Source: a virus | DNA length: 36,916 bases | Reading direction: 5' to 3' (one strand) | Virus record (IMG/VR): IMGVR_UViG_3300027749_000261 | Coordinates: 1 to 36,916 of that record | Part shown: piece by piece, positions 20,267 to 26,943 of the stretch | How the letters are laid out: each line of letters starts with the position of its first letter | How positions within the stretch are numbered: position 1 is the first letter of the stretch | The notes under the pieces: generated by a model | The model's database searches: none | Told to the model about the DNA's origin: nothing | Seen by the model: only the letters and a program-made list of their open reading frames with translations | Made by a program: the position numbers and the translations under genes

Positions 20267-20433
20267 CTGAAGACTGCGAACACGGACATTGGAGCAAACC
20301 CTACCGGCAAGAGCCAGTAGAGGGAGGTGGAACAAAATGGTTTGGCAGCACATCGGCAGACGAAGCTGTGTTTAAGAAGTACATTTCATTCTTTTGCCCT
20401 GACTGTGGAATCCGCATACCGGAGAACCCATGA
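20263..20433 (+). CDS. small zinc-binding protein
   Basis: This 56-aa protein has C5, H7 and H9 near the start and a CPDC pair near residue 45, giving four or more ligands for one zinc ion. ATGA overlaps bind it to both neighbours. Family not recognised. Confidence 0.5.
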   Translation: MTEDCEHGHWSKPYRQEPVEGGGTKWFGSTSADEAVFKKYISFFCPDCGIRIPENP

Positions 20434-20681
20434 ATCCTGAAGAACGCCAAAAACTACGAGAAAAGCACGTTAAGACTATCGAACTTTATTGCGCTGCCTG
20501 CGCTGTGGTCGGTTTTGACGGCGAATCGCTAAGCCGCAAGCAATACCCTTGCGACGTAATAAAAGTACTTGACTCTTACGACAAACAAGATGCTGACATT
20601 CTTGAGATTATTCACACTTACGACCAAGAACCTATTAGTGCAATCGTTCGCATTTGGAACCTGTTAGGTAACAGAGCATGA
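20430..20681 (+). CDS. hypothetical protein
   Basis: This 83-aa protein is charged, with C21, C24 and C41 but no clear zinc layout. It is mainly helical, ending 'SAIVRIWNLLG'. It lies in the chain of ATGA-overlapping genes from 20078 to 21285. Function unknown. Confidence 0.45.
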   Translation: MNPEERQKLREKHVKTIELYCAACAVVGFDGESLSRKQYPCDVIKVLDSYDKQDADILEIIHTYDQEPISAIVRIWNLLGNRA

Positions 20682-20851
20682 GCGAAGAAGACTTTGCCGA
20701 GTTCTTAGACGGTTTTAACGAGAGCAAAGAGCTACGTCGCAAGGTTGACAACATCTTCCAGGGTGCAAACGAGCGCAACTACTGTCGAACCTGTCATGGC
20801 TACCGACCTGATTACTCACGACCCTGCCTGAACTGCGGAGAGGTTGACTGA
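20678..20851 (+). CDS. small zinc-ribbon protein
   Basis: This 57-aa protein has an acidic helix (residues 1-30) and then CRTC (36-39) and CLNC (50-53), a compact zinc ribbon. Overlaps ATGA and TGATG at its ends. It may bind nucleic acid or another phage protein. Confidence 0.5.
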   Translation: MSEEDFAEFLDGFNESKELRRKVDNIFQGANERNYCRTCHGYRPDYSRPCLNCGEVD

Positions 20852-21051
20852 TGTGGTCATGGGTACTGGCAGCAATCGGATCAACTGGCTTGTTCTTTGT
20901 TGGTGAGAAAAAAGTCAGAGGCTGGTTTATTCTCTCAATCAACGAATGTGTATGGGTGGTGTATGCCATACACACACACCAGTACGGTTTTATTGCCTAC
21001 AGCGCTTTGTATCTCATTATGTATTACAAAGCAATAAGGAATTGGAAGTGA
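20851..21051 (+). CDS. small membrane protein, PnuC-like fragment
   Basis: This 66-aa protein has two or three hydrophobic stretches (about 4-18, 25-42 and 47-60). 'LSINECVWVVYAIHTHQYGFIAYSALYLIMYYKAIRNW' (in parts) matches the last spans of PnuC-type nicotinamide riboside transporters. Such short versions are common in actinophages and their function is unknown. It heads a row of tiny membrane proteins. Confidence 0.55.
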   Translation: MWSWVLAAIGSTGLFFVGEKKVRGWFILSINECVWVVYAIHTHQYGFIAYSALYLIMYYKAIRNWK

Positions 21052-21143
21052 GTGCTATGTCTTATTTTATTATTGGGTTGATTTGGGCTATCGGTGTTGT
21101 TACTGGAGCGATTCTTATGCTTATTTGGGACATGATTAAATGA
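21048..21143 (+). CDS. tiny single-span membrane protein
   Basis: A GTG overlapping the previous stop (GTGA) opens a 31-codon frame; ATG 21057 would give 28. Nearly all of it is one hydrophobic helix (FIIGLIWAIGVV, then GAILMLIW). AAGGA lies upstream. It overlaps the next gene by ATGA. Confidence 0.5.
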   Translation: MSAMSYFIIGLIWAIGVVTGAILMLIWDMIK

Positions 21144-21211
21144 GTACCACATCAACAATAATTACCCTTGTCTGCATTTGGACTCTGGCGTGGATGGCTA
21201 TGAAGGCATGA
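21140..21211 (+). CDS. tiny single-span membrane protein
   Basis: This 23-codon frame consists of a single hydrophobic helix (TIITLVCIWTLAWMAM) and a Lys near the end. It is linked by ATGA overlaps on both sides, which is its main support. Confidence 0.4.
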   Translation: MSTTSTIITLVCIWTLAWMAMKA

Positions 21212-21285
21212 ACTCTTGGGTAATGGTCTTGGACACTCTAATTATGACGGTTGGCATGGTCATGGTCTCAAGGAATAGACGATGA
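21208..21285 (+). CDS. tiny single-span membrane protein
   Basis: This 25-codon frame is Met- and Val-rich, with a hydrophobic helix and a basic end (SRNRR), so the C-terminus probably faces the cytoplasm. It has ATGA overlaps with both neighbours. Confidence 0.4.
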   Translation: MNSWVMVLDTLIMTVGMVMVSRNRR

Positions 21286-21773
21286 CAGTCGTAGCTGGAC
21301 TTGTAACGCCAGATGGGTGCTGGATAGGGGCAGACAGCCTTAGTTCCACCGATGACGGCCTAGCCTCGCTATCAGCTACGCCCAAAGTGGCTCGGTTCGG
21401 CAACTTGCTCATTGGCTTCTCAGGGTCATGGAAAGCCGGTCAACTATTCTTTGCGGTCGCAGGCAAAGCCCATAACCCAACACTTGAGCAATTACTTGAG
21501 AGCGTCAAACTACCTGACGACGTTAAGGACGAATGGGAACTACTGGCCATTGAACGTGGACACCTATACGAGATTAACTCTGACCGAGGCATGATTGAAG
21601 CCAGGAAAGACTCAGACGGCTATTGCTATGGGGCAGTGGGTTCAGGCGCAGCTCCAGCGCTTGGATCACTATTCACCGACCACGAGGATGAGGGCAGTCT
21701 GTACCAAGCACTTGAAGCCTCAGCCATGCACACGACCAACGTGAGGTCACCATTTCTGGTATTGAGCCTGTAA
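21282..21773 (+). CDS. Ntn hydrolase, proteasome beta-subunit-like
   Basis: This 163-aa protein matches the N-terminal part of proteasome beta/HslV folds. After Met removal the chain would begin with Thr, the nucleophile ('TVVAGLV'). Asp18 ('GADS') and Lys35 ('PKV') are at the positions of proteasomal Asp17 and Lys33. 'GFSGS' follows, and 'GAVGSGAAPALGSL' (about 117-130) carries the Ser of the active site. It is shorter than bacterial subunits. Phage relatives are known but their substrates are not. It could act as a self-assembling peptidase or amidase. It follows the tiny membrane genes by an ATGA overlap. Confidence 0.75.
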   Translation: MTVVAGLVTPDGCWIGADSLSSTDDGLASLSATPKVARFGNLLIGFSGSWKAGQLFFAVAGKAHNPTLEQLLESVKLPDDVKDEWELLAIERGHLYEINSDRGMIEARKDSDGYCYGAVGSGAAPALGSLFTDHEDEGSLYQALEASAMHTTNVRSPFLVLSL

Positions 21774-21805
21774 GCAATTTTTTTGTTGCAGGAGCCGCAG
21801 CGCTT

Positions 21806-22237
21806 ACGTCTAATAACGATAAGTGGACAACCCCTAAAGACCTGTATGCCAAATTGCATGAAGAGTTTGGATTTGTTTTAGACGCTGCCGCATTAGAGAA
21901 CTCAGCTTTGTGCGATAAATGGTTTGGGCCAAACCACCCTGACACTTCAAGACGTGATGCTTTGGTAATGGATTGGTCTAAAGATGCTGATGGCGGTGCT
22001 ATTTTCTTAAACCCACCATACGGCAAGGACATGAAGCTATGGATGAGGAAAGCACACCTTGAATCTCGCGGGGGGGGGATTATTGTTTGCGTAGTTCCAG
22101 CCCGAACAGACACAGCTTGGTGGTGGGATTACTGCGTACCCCACGAGATTAGATTTATACGAGGTAGGCTTAAATACGGTGGGGGGAAACAAGCTGCACC
22201 GTTTGCTTCTGCCATCGTAATCATTCGACCTTTGTAA
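21806..22237 (+). CDS. phage DNA N6-adenine methyltransferase (Dam type), non-AUG start
   Basis: This ~143-aa protein carries 'NNDKWTTPKDLYAKLHEEFGF' (two parts), 'FLNPPYGKDMKLWMRKA' (catalytic NPPY at 69-72), 'VPARTDTAWWWDYC', 'EIRFIRGRLKYGGG' and 'PFASAIVI'. This is the phage Dam family (PF05869), which methylates adenine N6. No ATG, GTG or TTG lies in frame before the conserved N-terminus. The first standard start is TTG 21854, which would cut the domain. AGGAG (21790-21794) stands 11 bases before ACG 21806, which I take as the start; ATT 21752 is another option. Nine G (22070-22078) encode three Gly. Confidence 0.7.
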   Translation, partial: TSNNDKWTTPKDLYAKLHEEFGFVLDAAALENSALCDKWFGPNHPDTSRRDALVMDWSKDADGGAIFLNPPYGKDMKLWMRKAHLESRGGGIIVCVVPARTDTAWWWDYCVPHEIRFIRGRLKYGGGKQAAPFASAIVIIRPL

Positions 22238-22290
22238 CCACAACTACAAGCCTGTAATTACAAGCGTGTAACCAATTTATGTGGTAATCT
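22231..22290 (+). promoter_or_regulatory. tandem palindromic repeats and extended -10 before terS
   Basis: Two copies of TACAAGCnTGTAA (22245-22257 and 22259-22271, 14-bp period, 12 of 13 bases identical) are each palindromic (TACA/TGTA). They are flanked by TGTAACCA at both sides (22233 and 22267). TGG-TAATCT (22282-22290) follows as an extended -10. This may be an operator for the late operon or a terminase recognition (pac/cos) site. The remaining bases to the terS start at 22346 hold only its ribosome-binding site AGAGGTG. Confidence 0.5.
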
Positions 22291-22345
22291 TGATAGACTG
22301 TATTTTTACTGTCCATAACGTGAACATTTACAGAGGTGCTTTGAC

Positions 22346-22849
22346 ATGACTCAATCTTCACCTGGCGGTTTTATCCGCACCGAAGACCAAGCCATGCTCG
22401 ACACACAGGCTCTTAGGTTGCGTTCAATGGGGTTGACATACCAAAAGGTTGCAGACGAATTAGGCATCTCTAAGCAGACTGCCTACAACCGTTGCTCTCG
22501 CGCCTTAGCTGCAATACCAGCAGAAGTAGTCCACGAATACCGCAGACTAGAAAACGAACGCCTTGACACGCTTCTTGAAGTAGTTATGAAGAAGGCAGTA
22601 GATCCTAACAACAAAGCGGCCATGTTCGCTATTGACAGGGCATTGGCAATCTTTGACCGCAAAGGAAAACTCAACGGAACCGACGCGCCTACAAAGAGCA
22701 TTAGTATTACAATGGATGCACTTGACATGGAAATCTCGCGTCTATCTGCTGAACTAGGGGTCAATGGACATGAGCTTACAGCACGAGTTCTTAGCGAAAT
22801 CAGCGACGGTGGAGATACTCCAGTCGTTGTCAATGGAGAAGCAAGCTGA
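22346..22849 (+). CDS. terS: terminase small subunit
   Basis: This 167-aa protein has an N-terminal helix-turn-helix, 'LRSMGLTYQKVADELGISKQTAYNRCSRAL' in two parts (residues 25-54), a central helical oligomerisation region and 'NKAAMFAIDRALAIFDRKGKLNG' (about 89-111), then an acidic tail. This is the layout of TerS proteins that bind viral DNA and load the motor subunit. It lies directly before terL and overlaps it by 80 bases. AGAGGTG precedes the ATG. Confidence 0.75.
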   Translation: MTQSSPGGFIRTEDQAMLDTQALRLRSMGLTYQKVADELGISKQTAYNRCSRALAAIPAEVVHEYRRLENERLDTLLEVVMKKAVDPNNKAAMFAIDRALAIFDRKGKLNGTDAPTKSISITMDALDMEISRLSAELGVNGHELTARVLSEISDGGDTPVVVNGEAS

Positions 22850-24209
22850 CCTTGCCAAAGAGCAACTCAGTTTTAGCCGTTACCGCACAAGCGCAAGACC
22901 ACAGCAACTCCCACCAGAAGGCGAATGGCGCGTTTGGTTGTGCATTGCTGGTCGTGGATGGGGAAAAACGTTTGTAGGCGCAGGATGGTTATGCGAACAA
23001 GCGTTACTGCAACCCAACACAGACTGGGCGGTAGTCGCTCCAACTTTCACAGACGTTCGACGTACCTGTGTTGAAGGCCCATCAGGGATACTCAAAAGCC
23101 TTATGCCAGGCCAACTTAAGTTCTACAACCGCTCCAATGGTCAGATAACTCTGTCTAACGGATCAAAGATTCACATGATTTCAGCCGACGAACCAGACCG
23201 AGCCAGAGGGTTAAACCTCGCAGGTGCTTGGCTAGACGAGTTTGCGGCATGGAGATACGAAGAAACATGGACTGCTGGTCTTGCACCGGCGCTCCGAATT
23301 GGAAACCCACAAGTTGTTATCACGACGACACCTCGCCCGACGAAACTTATTAAAGAGTTCATAAGCCGCACAGACGGTTCAATAGTCATCACAAGAGGTA
23401 GTACGTTTGATAATGCAGCTAACCTGTCTGAGGCTGCGCTCGCTGAACTGCGAAACCGTTATGAGGGAACTCGTCTCGGAAGACAGGAACTTTATGGTGA
23501 GGTCTTATATGACACACCAGGGGCTCTATGGAGTCTTGAAATGATTGAGTCAGCTCGTATTAAAGAAGCACCTGACTTTGTGCGCGTTGTGGTCGCTATT
23601 GACCCTGCGACAACCTCCGGTGAGAACGCTGACGAAACCGGAATAGTTGTTGTTGCTAAGGGAACGGATGGTAGGGGTTATGTTCTTGCTGATCGCAGTT
23701 GTCGTGATACTCCTTCTGGGTGGGCGCACCGAGCAATAGCCGCTTACCATGAATTCAACGCTGACCGCGTGGTTGCTGAAAAGAACCAGGGCGGTGACAT
23801 GGTTGAACTAACAATCCGATCCGTTGAGCCGACAATCCCATTCAAGGGCATTGTGGCTAAGGTCGGCAAACGCCTTCGTGCTGAACCGATAGCTGCGCTC
23901 TATGAGCAAGGCCGCGTATCTCACATTGGCGCTTTCGATTTACTTGAAGACCAAATGACCGGCTGGGTTCCTGACTCCGGTTACTCACCAGACCGACTTG
24001 ATGCCTTAGTGCATGGGTTGGCTGAACTTGGACTTGCTACCGGCGCATCAGCCGACAGGTTCTTTGCACAACTCGCACCGTCTTGTACGGCTTGCGGTAT
24101 TCCAAATGACGTAGATGCATTTAACTGTAAAGGCTGTGGGCTTGCATTACGAGAAGCAGTAGCGCAGTTGTACACTTCCGGCATAAACCCATCACACCGA
24201 GGACAATAA
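22770..24209 (+). CDS. terL: terminase large subunit with C-terminal zinc ribbon
   Basis: This 479-aa protein is the packaging motor and headful or site-specific nuclease. Walker A 'GRGWGKT' (61-67), Walker B 'AGAWLDE' (151-157) and the nuclease Asp in 'AIDPATTSGENADETG' (about D278, D288) and 'PDRLDALVHGLAEL' are seen. The last ~40 residues add CTAC and CKGC pairs, a zinc ribbon not usual in TerL. AGGGG lies nine bases before ATG 22770. Starts at 22764 and 22833 are possible, but the family's N-terminal 'LQSLSMEKQADL...ARPQQLPP' favours an upstream start. Confidence 0.9.
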   Translation: MSLQHEFLAKSATVEILQSLSMEKQADLAKEQLSFSRYRTSARPQQLPPEGEWRVWLCIAGRGWGKTFVGAGWLCEQALLQPNTDWAVVAPTFTDVRRTCVEGPSGILKSLMPGQLKFYNRSNGQITLSNGSKIHMISADEPDRARGLNLAGAWLDEFAAWRYEETWTAGLAPALRIGNPQVVITTTPRPTKLIKEFISRTDGSIVITRGSTFDNAANLSEAALAELRNRYEGTRLGRQELYGEVLYDTPGALWSLEMIESARIKEAPDFVRVVVAIDPATTSGENADETGIVVVAKGTDGRGYVLADRSCRDTPSGWAHRAIAAYHEFNADRVVAEKNQGGDMVELTIRSVEPTIPFKGIVAKVGKRLRAEPIAALYEQGRVSHIGAFDLLEDQMTGWVPDSGYSPDRLDALVHGLAELGLATGASADRFFAQLAPSCTACGIPNDVDAFNCKGCGLALREAVAQLYTSGINPSHRGQ

Positions 24210-26939
24210 ATGGCTCTATTCCAGCGAAAGAACAAGACTACGCTTGCTGCGGAAATTGTTGCTGAAATGCAAAAAGCAGGGATGGCTAACTCCCCTCTAG
24301 GAAACGCCGGTGGATACAACTCCGCCTACGCTGCTAACCAAATGGGAACTGCCGGTCAAGGAATCGTAACGACAGTTGGACAAGCTGTGCCAATGCCTCG
24401 CCCTGGATTTGTAGAAGGTGGCGGTGGCTTCGGAGCAATGCTCGGCCCAGCTGCACCACTACTCCCTGCACCTATTGACGTTGTCCTTGACGACTCAGGT
24501 CGCGCTCTACCTCGTAAGTACGAGTATCAGACCGCAATCAACCTCAACATCACACAGACAGAGGTTCCGTTCCAAGTGCTTCACTCACTTGTTGAGCAAT
24601 GCGACATCATTCACCGCGCCATTGAAATCCGCGTGGGTGACATCATTAAGCAAGAAGGCGCTTGGACTCTATCGGATCAAGCCATTGCGACAATTATGCA
24701 AGAAGAGAGTTGCTCACACGCAAAGGCAGCTCTACTAGGTCGCGAGCGTTACGGCGCTGAGATTAACCGCCTGCGTGACTTCTGGGAAAACCCATACGTT
24801 GCTTCTGACCGCTCGTTCTCTGAATGGCTAACAGAATCTCTATGGCAGGTCTTCACTTATGACCAGTGGTGTGTCTACCCTCGCTACAACTTCAAGGGCA
24901 ACGTGCTGGGCTTTGATGTAATCGACGCTCCGACCATCAAGATTCTCCTTGACAACCGAGGCGACATTCCTCACCCACCACAGCCTGCCTACCAACAAGT
25001 CTTATGGGGCTTTCCTCGCGGTGAGTTCATCGCTTCACCAGATGCAGACGGCGAGTTCTACGCTGGCTCAGGTCGCAACAAAGAGTTCCTCACAGACCAA
25101 CTGTCAGTCTTTGTTAAGAACCGTCGCACATGGTCGCCATACGGGTACAGTCCAGTAGAAGAGGCAATCCCAGCCGCTTCGCTTTACTTGAACCGCCAAG
25201 TATGGATGAACTCTGAATACCAGAACGGCTCAATGCCAATGACGTTTATGAAGACTAACTCTCAGGAGTTGGACATTCACAAGCTGGCAGAGTTTGAGCG
25301 TATTCTCAATGGTCGCCTAACAGGCAACACAGCAGAGCGTCACCGCATCAAGGTATTGCCAGACGGGTTTGATCCTGTTGCAATGCCAGAGATGGCTGAC
25401 CGCTTTAAGTCAGACTACGACGAATACATCATCAAGCGCGTTGCATCTATCTTCGGTGTATCCCCAGCAGCTCTTGGAGTTGTAACTAAGGCCGGACTTG
25501 GTGGCGGTAAGGGCGCACAAGAAGGCGAAGCAGAAGCAACAGAGTCAGTCTCAACTAAGCCAATGGAAGACTATGTAGTCTCCGTTATTAACTCTCTCTC
25601 ACGCCGCTACCTCAATGCAGACAAGAACGTCACATTTGTTCTTAATGACCGCAAGGGCGCACGCGAAGACCTAGAACGCTCTAAGGCATTACAGACAGCG
25701 TTGTTCTCAGGTCAGAAGACACTCAACGACGTACAGGGCGAACTCGGTCAGAACCTCTACGACATGGCTGAGGCCGACGAGCCTTTCATTGTCGCTGGTA
25801 ATGCAATCCAGTTCCTCAAGGGAATGTTGTCAGTTGACACATCAGGCGAAACAGTATCTCAAGCAGAGACAGCCGTTGAAGCCAACAAGCCAGCCGATGC
25901 ACAGCCACCTAAGCAGTCACCAGTAGGGCTAGACATCCCTGCCGTTGGCGCACCTGCGGATCAGAAGTCAGCAATTAGCGAAGAGCTGAAGGACTTTGGT
26001 CGTTTCGTCAAGTCACGCCACAAGCGCGGCAACTGGAGAGCGTTTGACTTTACCGTATTTGACGCAGAACTTGCTGACAACCTCAACGAGCAGGCTTACT
26101 TCATTGTCAAGGGCGCAACACCAATGCCTGACAATATCTACGAGTGGGCATCTGACATTGTGAACAGCGAGATAACTGATACCCCAAAAGGTTTAGTTAC
26201 TAAACGACAGGTTCACGAATTGCCAAGCTACCCAGAGGTGGAGGCAGTGTCAAAGAAGCACTCTAAGGCTATGCGTATTGCACTTGCAACAGGAGTTGTC
26301 GGAGTAGGCGCAGCAATCTCACAGGCACTACGAGCAATCCCTAAGCCGCTTGAAGACGCAGAACACATGAGGGCAGTTGCTCATGGCGCTGTCAGAAGCA
26401 ACGTCTCAGTTAAAAATACAAAAGCCGTAAACGTTCTAAAAGACATTTACACAGCCGGTGGCAAAGCCGGAGGTAAAGACGCAGCTCGCGTAGTTCGCTC
26501 AGACGCAGTGTTGGCAGGTAGAGGGTTACAATCCCTTCTTGACAAGGCTGGCATCACGATTCAAGGTATTACGCAGACAACAATGACCCGAATCTCAGAC
26601 TCATTACTCATAGGCATTAGCGAGGGAATGAGTGCTAGAGACATCGGCACTGCGATTGACTTAATTATTAACGATCAAACTCGCGCAGACATTATTGCTG
26701 TTACAGAAACAAACCGTGCCTACAACGCCTCGGCAGTAGATACGTATCAGTCGGCTGGCATTGAACAGTTTGATTGGTTAGCCTATGACGGTGCTTGCGA
26801 TGAATGTTCTGCACAAGAAGACGCTAATCCTCACGACATTACAGACGACTACCCACCAGAACACCCTTCTTGCCGTTGCTCAGTAGCGGCTGTATTGCCA
26901 GATACGACAACAGACACATCTACCGATTCAGGAGAATAA
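24210..26939 (+). CDS. portal protein fused to MuF-like capsid maturation domain
   Basis: The N-terminal ~550 residues of this 909-aa protein are a portal ('RKYEYQTAINLNITQTEVPF', 'DIIHRAIEIRVGDI', 'YGYSPVEEAIPAASLYLNRQ', 'RVASIFGVSPAALGV'), the dodecameric DNA gate of the head. A linker rich in Pro and Ala follows. The end (about 770-900) is MuF-like: 'TETNRAYNASAVDTYQSAG', 'WLAYDGACDECSAQEDANP', 'HPSCRCSVAAVLP'. In most phages portal and MuF are separate genes. No stop or frameshift lies between. The start follows the terL stop by one base. Confidence 0.85.
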   Translation: MALFQRKNKTTLAAEIVAEMQKAGMANSPLGNAGGYNSAYAANQMGTAGQGIVTTVGQAVPMPRPGFVEGGGGFGAMLGPAAPLLPAPIDVVLDDSGRALPRKYEYQTAINLNITQTEVPFQVLHSLVEQCDIIHRAIEIRVGDIIKQEGAWTLSDQAIATIMQEESCSHAKAALLGRERYGAEINRLRDFWENPYVASDRSFSEWLTESLWQVFTYDQWCVYPRYNFKGNVLGFDVIDAPTIKILLDNRGDIPHPPQPAYQQVLWGFPRGEFIASPDADGEFYAGSGRNKEFLTDQLSVFVKNRRTWSPYGYSPVEEAIPAASLYLNRQVWMNSEYQNGSMPMTFMKTNSQELDIHKLAEFERILNGRLTGNTAERHRIKVLPDGFDPVAMPEMADRFKSDYDEYIIKRVASIFGVSPAALGVVTKAGLGGGKGAQEGEAEATESVSTKPMEDYVVSVINSLSRRYLNADKNVTFVLNDRKGAREDLERSKALQTALFSGQKTLNDVQGELGQNLYDMAEADEPFIVAGNAIQFLKGMLSVDTSGETVSQAETAVEANKPADAQPPKQSPVGLDIPAVGAPADQKSAISEELKDFGRFVKSRHKRGNWRAFDFTVFDAELADNLNEQAYFIVKGATPMPDNIYEWASDIVNSEITDTPKGLVTKRQVHELPSYPEVEAVSKKHSKAMRIALATGVVGVGAAISQALRAIPKPLEDAEHMRAVAHGAVRSNVSVKNTKAVNVLKDIYTAGGKAGGKDAARVVRSDAVLAGRGLQSLLDKAGITIQGITQTTMTRISDSLLIGISEGMSARDIGTAIDLIINDQTRADIIAVTETNRAYNASAVDTYQSAGIEQFDWLAYDGACDECSAQEDANPHDITDDYPPEHPSCRCSVAAVLPDTTTDTSTDSGE

Positions 26940-26943
26940 CAAC

